NCBI RefSeq assembly: GCF_003946445.1 | Contig: NZ_RHOF01000016.1 | Location: 1-64,000, forward strand | DNA length: 64,000 nt | DNA from: Loigolactobacillus jiayinensis | GTDB taxonomy: Bacteria > Bacillota > Bacilli > Lactobacillales > Lactobacillaceae | Direction of reading: 5' to 3' | Shown here: positions 1-8,450 of the stretch, one piece after another | Layout: every line of letters starts with the position of its first letter | Numbering within the stretch: the stretch's first letter is position 1 | Program-made: the position numbers and the translations under genes | The notes under the pieces: generated by a model | The model's database searches: none | What the model saw: only the letters and a program-made list of their open reading frames with translations | Told to the model about the DNA's origin: nothing

Positions 1-102
1 CGCTAATAGATTACCACTTTGAGCAATCTATCAACAGGATAAAGTATAGAGCCTATTTTTTTGTCAAAAAATAACTATATTACCGTTTTTGTTACCGTGA
101 TT

Positions 103-258
103 TTAAAAGTTCATATAATTGGCAAACATTTGCCCAGTTGCTTTAGTTGAATCTTGAGTAACATCAGTATAAATATTCAGAGTTGTTTTGCTGTATTTAT
201 GATCAAGTCGCCACCAATAATTATCATAACTGGATAAGCAACAGTTGCGCGCAAAAAT
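103..258 (-). pseudogene. Decayed C-terminal end of a phage-type (tyrosine recombinase) integrase
   Basis: Read on the minus strand this stretch gives an open tail with RLDHKYSKTTLNIYTDVTQ followed by a sequence ending NYMNF and a stop. That is the layout of the C-terminal box of phage integrases: a (G)H-x-x-x-TTLNIYT-V segment with the nucleophilic Tyr. Nothing of the N-terminal or core-binding domains is visible, no start codon or RBS was found, and the residues before the box are poorly integrase-like. It is therefore a remnant, not a gene. It may mark the scar of an old integration next to the formate dehydrogenase operon. Confidence 0.5.
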
Positions 259-366
259 ATAGAACTGAACAGTGAAATAAAAATTAGATAATTATTTTTT
301 ATATAACAGATTGCTGTACTAGTACAGCTTTGAGTGGCTGACTTGATTAGCTTTAATAAATTTTAG

Positions 367-394
367 TTGACTATTTCTGCAAGCGCTTTATAAT
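367..394 (+). promoter_or_regulatory. Promoter of the mobA-focA-fdh-moeA operon
   Basis: TTGACT (367-372) and TATAAT (389-394) are separated by 16 bp, a near-consensus sigma-A promoter. Transcription should start near 401. All genes from mobA to moeA follow on the same strand with short gaps or overlaps, so this is probably the operon promoter. Confidence 0.65.
378..391 (+). promoter_or_regulatory. Catabolite-responsive-element-like site over the -10 region
   Basis: TGCAAGCGCTTTAT matches the cre consensus (TGNAANCGNWNNCW) except for one position in the right half. It lies inside the spacer and -10 box of the formate dehydrogenase operon promoter, where CcpA binding would repress. This is a motif match only; binding is inferred. 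Confidence 0.4.
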
Positions 395-469
395 TAAGGA
401 AAGACAAAAATACAAAAATATTTAGCGATGAAAAAACTTTTTAAGCGTATAAGAAAGAAGGTGCTAAAT

Positions 470-1060
470 TTGATTACTAACGACGAAGTGACCGGCGTTA
501 TTTTATGTGGCGGTCACAGTTCACGAATGGGTTTTAACAAGGCGTTATTACAGCTAAATGGTGAGTATGTCCTGCTAAAAACAGCAGCTAGACTAAGGCA
601 ATTATTACCTAAAGTTGTTTTAATGACCGATGACCGTCAAAATTTCAATGTTAGTCGCAAATTTAGCGCTTGGCCAATCTGGGAAGACGAGTACCATGAT
701 GTCGGTCCATTAGGCGGCCTAACGACGGCATTAAAGCGGGTTGAGACACCCTATATTTTTATAATGGCTTGTGATATTCCTAATCTTTCTTTAGTAGCGG
801 TCACACAATTACTAAATGCAGGTACAACTGAACAAATCATTTTATACCGGCAACAGGGTCGCATTGAATCCTTATTTGGACTTTATCAGCGCTCTTGTTT
901 ATCCCTTTTTGAAGCTCAATTAGCCTTGGGCATCGGACAAATTCGCTATAACTTCTCATCCATGAACGTTAAGTTATTGGATGATTCACCAACCGAGTTG
1001 TGTAACATTAATACACCGGCGGAATTACCTGGCTGGCGTACCAAAAAAATAATGAGGTGA
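470..1060 (+). CDS. mobA: Molybdenum cofactor guanylyltransferase (MobA)
   Basis: MobA transfers GMP from GTP to Mo-molybdopterin to make the guanine dinucleotide cofactor. The N-terminal VTGVILCGGHSSRMG is the nucleotide-binding signature of the family, followed by an internal K (NKALL) and GPLGGL. I prefer the TTG at 470, preceded by AAGAAGG at 8 bp: it yields a protein starting just before VTGVILCGG, as usual for MobA. An in-frame ATG at 428 would add 14 basic residues and has no well-placed SD. First gene of the formate dehydrogenase operon; it provides the bis-MGD form needed by the catalytic subunit. Confidence 0.85.
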   Translation: MITNDEVTGVILCGGHSSRMGFNKALLQLNGEYVLLKTAARLRQLLPKVVLMTDDRQNFNVSRKFSAWPIWEDEYHDVGPLGGLTTALKRVETPYIFIMACDIPNLSLVAVTQLLNAGTTEQIILYRQQGRIESLFGLYQRSCLSLFEAQLALGIGQIRYNFSSMNVKLLDDSPTELCNINTPAELPGWRTKKIMR

Positions 1061-1065
1061 AGATC

Positions 1066-1896
1066 ATGAATAAAGCGGACCAAGTTATTGACGATTTTAG
1101 CGTAAAGGCGAAGACAAAAACACAACTTAGTTTCGGCAGATTGATGTTACTTGGTATATTGGCTGGTGCTTTTATTGCAATGGGCTACTTAGCATTTGTC
1201 CGCGTTGCAGGCACAACACCAAAAGCATGGGGCAGTTTTTCTACATTCCTTGGTGCCTGTCTCTTTCCAATCGGGTTGCTAGCAATCGTTTTTCTCGGTG
1301 GCGAATTGGTTACGGGAAATATGATGGTACTAACATTTGGTTATTTAAAAAAGACAGTGACCTTGTTCGATATGGCAAAAAATTGGATTTTAGTTTTAAT
1401 TGCGAACTGTCTCGGCGGGGCACTGATTGCATTCTTGTTTGGGCATGTCGTTGGCTTGACGGAAGGCGATTTTGCCGCTAAAACAATTGCTATTGCAACG
1501 GCTAAGTTAGCGGACAGTCCAACGGCAATGGTTGTTTCGGGAATTGGCTGTAATATTTTAGTAGGTATGGCGATTTTTCTTGGCGCTATGAGTAAAGATT
1601 TCTTCGGCAAAGTAGTCGGCGTTTGGTTCCCAATTATGATTTTCGTTATTTCTGGCTTTCAGCACGTGGTCGCCAATGCCTTTATCCTAACGGCAGCAGT
1701 TCTTGCAGGAGCACCTTTCACTGCGGGGGCGTTGTTAACCAATATTGTATTGGTCTTTGTGGGTAATGCCATTGGCGCATCAATTGGGTTAGCCGTACCT
1801 GTTTATTTTGCCAACCATACTGCTGCACCAGTTGCGGCAACGACTGTAGTGACTGAACCAGTATCTAAATCAGTGAATCAGGTGATCAACAGATGA
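1066..1896 (+). CDS. focA: Formate/nitrite transporter family channel (FocA-like)
   Basis: About 276 residues with six hydrophobic segments and small-residue-rich helices, the fold of the formate/nitrite transporter (FNT) family. The central region (GGELVTGNMM, then SGFQHVVANAF) carries typical FNT signatures. The ATG at 1066 has GAGGTGA 5 bp upstream; the in-frame GTG at 1057 lies inside that SD. It sits between mobA and the dehydrogenase genes, so formate uptake or exchange is the likely role rather than nitrite, but specificity cannot be read from sequence. The stop overlaps the next start by 4 bp. Confidence 0.85.
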   Translation: MNKADQVIDDFSVKAKTKTQLSFGRLMLLGILAGAFIAMGYLAFVRVAGTTPKAWGSFSTFLGACLFPIGLLAIVFLGGELVTGNMMVLTFGYLKKTVTLFDMAKNWILVLIANCLGGALIAFLFGHVVGLTEGDFAAKTIAIATAKLADSPTAMVVSGIGCNILVGMAIFLGAMSKDFFGKVVGVWFPIMIFVISGFQHVVANAFILTAAVLAGAPFTAGALLTNIVLVFVGNAIGASIGLAVPVYFANHTAAPVAATTVVTEPVSKSVNQVINR

Positions 1897-2471
1897 ATAA
1901 GCTTGTTTATTTACCCCAGATGATCCAAATTGGCTCAACGGGACGTAACAGTGGTAAAACCGTTGTTGCAAAAAAATTAATTCAGCGTTTTAAGCAACAA
2001 CATACCCTAGTGGCGCTGAAGATTATCACAATTACGGGTGCTCGTGGTAAGTGTCAACGCGGTGGTGTTGGTTGTGGCATTTGCACTAGTATTGATGCCG
2101 GGTTTGAACTAATTGAGGAGACCAATCATTTAGGCAAAAAAGACACGATGGAGTTATTGAAGGCAGGTTGTCAACAAGTATTCTTATTGAAGGCTTTCAA
2201 AGATAGCCTACTAGATGGCTTTAAGTCTTTCTTAGCGGCGATTCCGGATAGCGCGTGTATTATCTGTGAATCAAATTCGATTAGAGATTGTGTTCGGCCG
2301 GGAATTTTTTTAATGCTGAACAATCAGAAAAAGCAAATTAAACCGACTGCGGCCAGTGTTTACGATTTAGCTGATCTTGTTTTGACCGCACCGACTGATC
2401 AAGAATTAATGCAGATCAATATCCAAGAAACGATGGCACAACAGTTAGTTTGGGCCACGCGGACAGCCTAG
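1893..2471 (+). CDS. MobB-like P-loop NTPase with a cysteine cluster
   Basis: The N-terminus holds a Walker A loop, GSTGRNSGKT (residues 14-23), like the molybdopterin-guanine dinucleotide accessory protein MobB and related SIMIBI NTPases. A motif Cys54-x6-Cys61-x2-Cys64 follows (GKCQRGGVGCGIC), which I do not know from classic MobB and which could bind metal or an Fe-S cluster. Further Cys residues occur in SACIICESNSIRDC. It lies between focA and the formate dehydrogenase genes and overlaps focA, so a role in molybdenum cofactor maturation or insertion is the best inference. The exact function is not established. Confidence 0.6.
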   Translation: MNKLVYLPQMIQIGSTGRNSGKTVVAKKLIQRFKQQHTLVALKIITITGARGKCQRGGVGCGICTSIDAGFELIEETNHLGKKDTMELLKAGCQQVFLLKAFKDSLLDGFKSFLAAIPDSACIICESNSIRDCVRPGIFLMLNNQKKQIKPTAASVYDLADLVLTAPTDQELMQINIQETMAQQLVWATRTA

Positions 2472-2493
2472 GCGACGCAGAGGAGGGCCAGTT

Positions 2494-2982
2494 ATGGCTA
2501 ACATTACTATTAAAGAAAAAAATGAAATTATCGATCGTTACCATGCTAATCCAGAGCAAACTTTAAATATTTTAGTTGATTTACAATATGCTTCTACAGA
2601 TGGCTATATCGATCAAGCAACAGCACAATTTATTGCCAAACGATTAGGGGTTACCGAAACGCGCATCTATGAAATGATTAGCTTTTACGCAATTTTAAAA
2701 GAAGAAAGTCAAGCACGATACGTTTTGAAAATTTGTAATAGCGCACCTTGTCATTTTTCTGGTGAGCCATTAGTTAGTCGGAGTTTAAAAGAGATTCTTG
2801 GTGTTAATGAGAACGAAATAACCGATGATGGTATGTTCCTGTACCATGGTATTCCTTGCGCTGGTGCCTGCTTCCAATCGCCATTTATCAAAGTTAAGGA
2901 CCGCGTTTTTCCAAATTTAACAGCAGAACAAATTAGTCAGTTGATCAGCGACCTCCGTGCGGGGCGTTATCCAGCATTATAG
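2494..2982 (+). CDS. NAD-dependent formate dehydrogenase, NuoE-like [2Fe-2S] subunit (FdsG type)
   Basis: 162 residues of the complex I 24-kDa family. A helical N-terminal part is followed by a thioredoxin-like domain with four cluster ligands Cys81, Cys86, Cys122 and Cys126 (CNSAPC and CAGAC). Such subunits pass electrons to or from the flavin subunit in FdsGBA-type formate dehydrogenases and in NADH-linked hydrogenases. GGAGGG-type SD upstream. The order NuoE-like, NuoF-like, catalytic subunit is the FdsG-FdsB-FdsA order, which supports formate dehydrogenase over hydrogenase. Confidence 0.9.
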   Translation: MANITIKEKNEIIDRYHANPEQTLNILVDLQYASTDGYIDQATAQFIAKRLGVTETRIYEMISFYAILKEESQARYVLKICNSAPCHFSGEPLVSRSLKEILGVNENEITDDGMFLYHGIPCAGACFQSPFIKVKDRVFPNLTAEQISQLISDLRAGRYPAL

Positions 2983-2994
2983 GTGGTGAAAACA

Positions 2995-4293
2995 ATGGTA
3001 GTGAGAAATCAAGCCGTTTTAACGGCACGTTTTAATAAATTACAAGATCCAACTGACGTTGAAACCTTCTGTCAGTTAGGTGGTTATGCTGGATTAAGAA
3101 AAGTCGTCGAAATGAACAAGGTGGATGTCCTCGATGAATTAGATCAATCTGTTTTGCTTGGACGTGGTGGTGCTGCTTATCCAGTTGGCAAAAAATGGCG
3201 GAATTTATTTTATGCTGAGAGTGACACTAAATATATCGTCTGCAATGCTGACGAAGGGGAGCCAGGTACTTTTAAAGACATGGCCTTGATTGCCAATGAT
3301 CCGTTAGCGATTATTGAAGGGATGACGATTGCGGGTTATGTGTTTAATTCGCAACAAGGTTATATTTATATTCGTGGTGAGTATCGGAATATGCATCGGC
3401 GCTTGCGCCAAGCTTTAACTAATGCACGAAAAGCTAATTTTTTAGGTGAAAATATTTTAGGCATTCCTGGTTTCAATTACGATATTAAAATTATTTCTGG
3501 TGCGGGCGCGTATGTTTGTGGCGAAAGTTCGGCCTTGTTAAACTCGATTGAAGGTAAAACTGGCCGGCCACGAGTCAAGCCACCACATTTGGCAGAAGTT
3601 GGCTTATATCTAAAACCGACTTTAGTTAATAACGTCGAATCCTACGCTAATATTCCCGTGATTATTCGCGAAGGTGGTGCAGCCTTTAGAGCCTTGGGCA
3701 CGGATAAAGGTGGTGGGACTAAATTAGTTTGTTTAACCGGCCACGTTAAAAATCGGGGCCTGTACGAAGTCAATTTAGGGACACCGCTACACGATATTTT
3801 ATATTCTGAAAAGTATGGTGGCGGTAGCAGTACTGGTCGGCCACTTAAGTTTATCCATTTTGGTGGGCAATCAGGTCCAATTGGTGCAGTTGAGCAATTA
3901 GATGATGTTGCTTATTCATATGATGATTTGCGGGCCAATGAGTTAACGGTTGGCTCTGGTGCCATTGTGGTCATGGACGATAGTGTCAGTATTATCGATT
4001 ATTTGACGGTTGTGGCTGAATTCTTTGCGCACGAATCTTGTGGTAAATGTACACCGTGTCGGATTGGAACAATGCGGATCCTAGAGTTAATGGAGAAATT
4101 CCAACGAAAAGAAGCAATTCCTGGTGACTTAGAAATATTTGAAACGATGCTGACACATGTAACTGAATTATCAGCTTGTGGGCTTGGCCAATCAGTATCA
4201 GTGTCAATGTTTAGTGGGCTGCGGTTATTTCCTGAAGAATTTGAAGTGGCAATCAATCGGCAAACGGCGGATCAAAAGGAGGTTATCTGGTAA
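2995..4293 (+). CDS. NAD-dependent formate dehydrogenase, NuoF-like flavin subunit (FdsB type)
   Basis: 432 residues of the 51-kDa NADH-dehydrogenase family, the site of FMN and NAD(H) binding. The glycine-rich GRGGAAYPVGKKW binds NADH and GAGAYVCGESSALLNS binds FMN. The C-terminal [4Fe-4S] ligands are Cys349, Cys352, Cys355 (ESCGKCTPCRIG) and Cys395 (SACGLG). It is a minimal NuoF core, without the thioredoxin-like N-terminal or ferredoxin C-terminal additions seen in some HymB/HndC proteins. The ATG at 2995 has AGGTGG at 8 bp; upstream GTG codons lie in that SD. Confidence 0.9.
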   Translation: MVVRNQAVLTARFNKLQDPTDVETFCQLGGYAGLRKVVEMNKVDVLDELDQSVLLGRGGAAYPVGKKWRNLFYAESDTKYIVCNADEGEPGTFKDMALIANDPLAIIEGMTIAGYVFNSQQGYIYIRGEYRNMHRRLRQALTNARKANFLGENILGIPGFNYDIKIISGAGAYVCGESSALLNSIEGKTGRPRVKPPHLAEVGLYLKPTLVNNVESYANIPVIIREGGAAFRALGTDKGGGTKLVCLTGHVKNRGLYEVNLGTPLHDILYSEKYGGGSSTGRPLKFIHFGGQSGPIGAVEQLDDVAYSYDDLRANELTVGSGAIVVMDDSVSIIDYLTVVAEFFAHESCGKCTPCRIGTMRILELMEKFQRKEAIPGDLEIFETMLTHVTELSACGLGQSVSVSMFSGLRLFPEEFEVAINRQTADQKEVIW

Positions 4294-7010
4294 TGATGGA
4301 AACTAAAACAGCGACCGTAACGTTGACGATTGATGATCAAGAGGTAACGGTCCCCGAAGGTATGACGATATTAGACGCCGCAGCTCAAAATGGCATTGAG
4401 ATTCCTACATTGTGCTATTTGAAAGAGTTGGCGCCCGATGGTTCATGCCGTATGTGTATGGTAGAAGTTGAAGGTGGTCGTAAAGGTGGCTTAGTAACAG
4501 CTTGTTCGGCCCATGCGCATGATGGTATGGTTATTCATACACAAAATAAAAAGGTCCGCAACTCGCGGCGTTTTGTCTTGGATTTATTGTTGAGTAACCA
4601 TAAATTAGATTGTTTTAAATGTGCGAGCAATGGCGATTGTAAATTGCAGGATTACTCATTGGAATATGGCATGCTGGAAACTAGTTTCCATGGTCAACGG
4701 CAACCAGGCAAGCAACAAGATACAACCAATCCATTTTTTGATTATGATCCGGAAAAATGCGTAATGTGTCGGCGTTGTTCCTTAGTTTGTCAGTTACGAC
4801 AGGGTCGCGATGTGATCAGTATCGCTAAGCGCGGATTCGGGACTAAAATGATGCCAGCCTATGGTGAAGATTGGGATCAATCGATTTGTGAATCCTGTGG
4901 TAATTGTGTTTCAGTTTGTCCAACTGGTGCGTTAACTTCAAAAGATCAACGCAAATTCCGTATTTGGGAAACGACTAAGGTACGGACAACTTGCCCACAT
5001 TGCGGCACCGGTTGCCAAGTGGATCTCTTAGTTAAAAATAATGTGATCGTTGGGGCAGAACCAGCTAACGGCCCAGCCAATCGCAATTTATTATGTGTTA
5101 AAGGTAAATTTGCCTCGTATAAATTCGTTGCTTCAGGTGATCGGTTAACGACACCTTTGATCAAACGTCAAGGTCAATTTGTACCCGCTAGCTGGGATGA
5201 AGCATTAACCCTCATTGCAGATAAATTTACTGGGTTAAAGCAGAAATATGGTGCGGATAGTTTAGCTGGTTTTTCGTGTTCACGTTCAACCAATGAAGAT
5301 AACTTTGTTTTTCAGAAAATGATGCGGACAGCTTTTGGTACGAATAATATCGATAACTGTGCTCGTGTTTGTCATTCGGCTTCCGTTCATGGTTTGGCTA
5401 ACACCCTAGGCAGTGGCGCTATGACCAATACAATTGCGGACATTACGACGGATGTTGATGCCATATTATTAATTGGCTCAAATCCAACTGATGCACATCC
5501 TGTAATTGGCTCCCAAATTCGGCAAGCTATTCAACATGGAACTAAGCTGATCGTTGTTGATCCGCGGAAGATTGATTTGGTCAAGGATAGCGCCATGCAC
5601 TTGCAGGCTAAAGCGGGGACCAACGTGGCTTTGATCAATGGGATGATGCATGTGATCATCGCTGAAGGTTTAGCTGACCAAGACTTTATTGCTAAGCGAA
5701 CCGAAGGCTATGCAGCAATGCGTGATTTAGTAGCTGAATATACACCAGAGAAAGTTGCTAAGCTTTGTGAAATTGAACCACAACAAATTATTGACGCAGC
5801 ACGGCTATACGCTAATGCTGGTAAAGCACCAATTATCTATTGCTTAGGTGTTACTGAACATTCTACTGGTACTGAAGGCGTTATGAGTATGTCCAATTTG
5901 GCCATGTTAGTTGGCAAAATTGGCCGGCCTGGCTGCGGTGTTAATCCATTGCGTGGTCAAAATAACGTTCAAGGCGCTTGTGACATGGGCTGCTCACCGT
6001 TTGATTTTCCTGGTTATCAAAAAGTAGCTAATCCTGCTGTGATTGCTAAGTTTGAAAAGGCTTGGGGCACTGATTTAAATCCTAAAATTGGTATGACTTC
6101 GACGCAAGTTTTACCAGCCGCATCACGTGATGAGGTTAAGGGTCTATATATTTTTGGTGAAGATCCAATTGTGACTGATCCAGATACGTCACATGTCCGC
6201 CACGCTTTAGATTCATTGGATTTCTTAGTCGTACAAGAATTATTTATGACCGAAACGGCCGCTTATGCTGATGTTATTTTGCCAGGTATTAGTTTTGCTG
6301 AAAAAGATGGGACCTTTACTAATACTGAACGGCGAATTCAACGTATTCGTCAAGCAGTGACGCCACGTGGTGATGCTCGCGAAGACTATAAAGTGTTCTG
6401 CGAAGTTGCAACGCGAATGGGCTATCCGATGGCCTACGATTCTGCAAGTCAAGTTATGGATGAAATTGCACAACTCGTACCCACTTTTGGTGGCGTCAAT
6501 TTTAAACGTTTAGAAAATGAGAATGGGTTACAATGGCCTTGTCGGACCTTGGACGATCCGGGTACGCCAATTATGCACGTTGGTAAATTTGCGCGTGGTC
6601 TGGGATTGTTTATGGCAATTCCATATAAGCCAGCCAAAGAATTGCCAGATGATGATTATCCTTATCTAATGACAACCGGCCGGATGTTGTATCAATATAA
6701 TACCCGGGCCATGACTGGGCGCACCGAAGGCATCAATAAGTTGGCTAATCATTCCTATATTGAAATTAACTATCAAGATGCTAATCGTTTAGGCATTCAA
6801 GATGGTGATAGAGTGCAAGTCAGTTCACGGCGGGGTAAGATTCAAACCTACGCTGCAGTCGGGGATAAAATTATGCAGGATTCTGTTTTCATGACTTTCC
6901 ATTTCACTGATGGTAACGTCAATGAGTTAACTAATCCAGTATTTGATGATATTGCGATTATTCCAGAATACAAGGTTTGTGCTGTTGCAATTGAGCCAAT
7001 TAATAGTTAG
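4293..7010 (+). CDS. fdhF: Formate dehydrogenase catalytic subunit, molybdopterin, Cys type (FdsA/FdhF)
   Basis: Oxidises formate to CO2 at a bis-MGD molybdenum centre. Domain order: NuoG-like [2Fe-2S] ferredoxin (Cys41, 52, 55, 71); His103-Cys107-Cys110-Cys116 cluster; two [4Fe-4S] sites (Cys156-159-162-166 and Cys199-202-205-209); MopB [4Fe-4S] (Cys234, 237, 241, 268); then the molybdopterin domains and a C-terminal dinucleotide-binding domain. The active-site motif is ARVCH, with Cys360-His361 where FdhH has selenocysteine, so no SECIS element is needed. 905 residues, complete. The ATG overlaps the stop of the flavin subunit by 1 bp; a GGAGG SD lies in its coding end. Electrons should pass through the Fe-S chain to NAD+ via the two upstream subunits. 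Confidence 0.93.
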   Translation: MMETKTATVTLTIDDQEVTVPEGMTILDAAAQNGIEIPTLCYLKELAPDGSCRMCMVEVEGGRKGGLVTACSAHAHDGMVIHTQNKKVRNSRRFVLDLLLSNHKLDCFKCASNGDCKLQDYSLEYGMLETSFHGQRQPGKQQDTTNPFFDYDPEKCVMCRRCSLVCQLRQGRDVISIAKRGFGTKMMPAYGEDWDQSICESCGNCVSVCPTGALTSKDQRKFRIWETTKVRTTCPHCGTGCQVDLLVKNNVIVGAEPANGPANRNLLCVKGKFASYKFVASGDRLTTPLIKRQGQFVPASWDEALTLIADKFTGLKQKYGADSLAGFSCSRSTNEDNFVFQKMMRTAFGTNNIDNCARVCHSASVHGLANTLGSGAMTNTIADITTDVDAILLIGSNPTDAHPVIGSQIRQAIQHGTKLIVVDPRKIDLVKDSAMHLQAKAGTNVALINGMMHVIIAEGLADQDFIAKRTEGYAAMRDLVAEYTPEKVAKLCEIEPQQIIDAARLYANAGKAPIIYCLGVTEHSTGTEGVMSMSNLAMLVGKIGRPGCGVNPLRGQNNVQGACDMGCSPFDFPGYQKVANPAVIAKFEKAWGTDLNPKIGMTSTQVLPAASRDEVKGLYIFGEDPIVTDPDTSHVRHALDSLDFLVVQELFMTETAAYADVILPGISFAEKDGTFTNTERRIQRIRQAVTPRGDAREDYKVFCEVATRMGYPMAYDSASQVMDEIAQLVPTFGGVNFKRLENENGLQWPCRTLDDPGTPIMHVGKFARGLGLFMAIPYKPAKELPDDDYPYLMTTGRMLYQYNTRAMTGRTEGINKLANHSYIEINYQDANRLGIQDGDRVQVSSRRGKIQTYAAVGDKIMQDSVFMTFHFTDGNVNELTNPVFDDIAIIPEYKVCAVAIEPINS

Positions 7011-7034
7011 GTCACTTGGAAAGGGGCGGGTAAG

Positions 7035-8237
7035 ATGATTGCATTGGAACAGGCCGTTGCGCTATTGACCAAACAATTACCGCCGCAAACACAAAGTGAA
7101 TTAGTGCCGCTATCAGATGCGGTTGGGCGGATAACGGCCTGCACACTGAAGGCACCATTAGCAGTTCCTAACTTTGCGCGTTCAGCAATGGATGGGTACG
7201 CCGTTTATGCAGTTGATACAGCGACTGCTAGTCGTGAACAGCCAGTTACTTTGACTGTGCTAGGAACAATTTTTGCTGGGGATGCACTAAATTTTGAAGC
7301 GCAGGTGGGGACTGCTGTAAGAATAATGACTGGTGCAGCTGTCCCAGTAGGTTACGATGCAGTGGTTAAGCAGGAAACAACGGATTACGGTCAGGATCAG
7401 GTCAAACTTTATCGGCCAGTTAAGCCAGGCAAAAACTATGTCCCGGTTGGCGAAGATGTTACCCATGGTCAAACGATTATGGCACAGGACACTTATTTGA
7501 ACAGCGACAGCATTGGTATATTGGCTAGTTTAGGTTTTACTACGGTGCCAGTATGGCGGCGGTTACGCGTTGGGCTGATTGCAACGGGTAATGAATTAGT
7601 ACGACCAGGACAACCTTTGGCGGCAAATCAAATCTATAACAGTACAACGTATTCACTAGCTGCGTACATTGAGCGGACTGGTGGTCAAATCGTGGTACAA
7701 ACGATTTGTCGTGATGATTCGGCTGCTTTAACTGCGTTATTGACCAAATATAGTGAGCAAGTTGATTTGTTTATTACCACTGGTGGTGTTTCTGTTGGCG
7801 AAAAGGATTTTATTCCGGCTACATTAGCGGCGGCCGGGGGTCAAGAATTGTTCCATTTTGTTAATTTAAAGCCAGGAACGCCGTTGTATGCAGCTGTTTG
7901 GCAGCAGCGACCACTGTTAGCTTTATCCGGGAATCCGTTTGCAGCGATGGTTAATTTTCATTTGTTTTATTGGGCATTATTGACACGATTTCAACGGAAT
8001 GATCATTTTCAATTAAAGCAACAGCGAGTGCGGCTTGTTGCGGGTGAAATGCCAGCGTCAACAATGCGACGGTTCGTGCGCGCTGAACGGACTGATAACG
8101 GGGTAATCATCGCACCAATAGGCCATTTTTCCGCAGTATTGCATAATATGGTGACAAATAATTGTTTAGTTGAGCAGGCGCCGGGCCAAAAGTTAGTTGC
8201 AGGTGATCAGGTGACAATTTACGTATGGCCAAATTAA
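7035..8237 (+). CDS. moeA: Molybdopterin molybdenumtransferase (MoeA)
   Basis: Inserts molybdate into adenylylated molybdopterin. 400 residues with the usual MoeA plan: N-terminal NFARSAMDGYAV, the central MoCF-biosynthesis domain with TTGGVSVGEKDF, and LSGNPFAAMV before the C-terminal beta domain. Last gene of the formate dehydrogenase operon, 24 bp after the catalytic subunit, with GAAAGGGGCGGG as SD. The early pathway (moaA, moaC, moaD/E) and fdhD are not in this window. Confidence 0.93.
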   Translation: MIALEQAVALLTKQLPPQTQSELVPLSDAVGRITACTLKAPLAVPNFARSAMDGYAVYAVDTATASREQPVTLTVLGTIFAGDALNFEAQVGTAVRIMTGAAVPVGYDAVVKQETTDYGQDQVKLYRPVKPGKNYVPVGEDVTHGQTIMAQDTYLNSDSIGILASLGFTTVPVWRRLRVGLIATGNELVRPGQPLAANQIYNSTTYSLAAYIERTGGQIVVQTICRDDSAALTALLTKYSEQVDLFITTGGVSVGEKDFIPATLAAAGGQELFHFVNLKPGTPLYAAVWQQRPLLALSGNPFAAMVNFHLFYWALLTRFQRNDHFQLKQQRVRLVAGEMPASTMRRFVRAERTDNGVIIAPIGHFSAVLHNMVTNNCLVEQAPGQKLVAGDQVTIYVWPN

Positions 8238-8242
8238 AAATG

Positions 8243-8306
8243 TAAAAAAGTGCATAAAAAGAACGTTTAACTTGTATCACTAGCAAGTCAAGCGTCCGCG
8301 CACTTT
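8243..8306 (-). terminator. Intrinsic terminator of the small minus-strand peptide gene
   Basis: On the minus strand AAAGTGC (8306-8300) pairs with GCACTTT (8253-8247) around an inner 12-bp stem (8295-8284 with 8274-8263), and six T residues follow. On the plus strand the same hairpin has only three T's, so it would stop transcription coming from moeA poorly. Confidence 0.65.
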
Positions 8307-8322
8307 CGTCATGGAATTTTTC

Positions 8323-8412
8323 CTAACCTTCGTCACCAAGATGATGCTTATCGTGAAATAACATAAGCACTAAACCTATTACGATTATGACACCCTCGAT
8401 TAGAGCAGCCAA
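8323..8412 (-). CDS. Putative 29-residue membrane peptide, type I toxin-like
   Basis: A TTG-started ORF preceded by a perfect AGGAGG at 8 bp encodes a peptide with a single hydrophobic span (EGVIIVIGLVLMLF) and a short polar tail rich in His, Asp and Lys (HDKHH). It has its own promoter (TTAACA, 17 bp, TACAAT) and a strong terminator, giving a transcript of about 200 nt. Size, topology and gene layout are those of type I toxins of the Fst/TxpA kind, but I cannot assign it to a named family. An out-of-frame ATG between SD and TTG would give only six codons. It converges on the 3' end of moeA. Confidence 0.5.
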   Translation of the reverse strand: MAALIEGVIIVIGLVLMLFHDKHHLGDEG

Positions 8413-8450
8413 GTCATCAGCCTCCTGTAATTGTCTACAACTACAGGTCT

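Noticed and set aside
5373-5460. Possible selenocysteine insertion in the formate dehydrogenase
   Set aside because: The active-site codon is TGT (Cys360 in ARVCH) and no in-frame TGA is present, so no SECIS element is expected.
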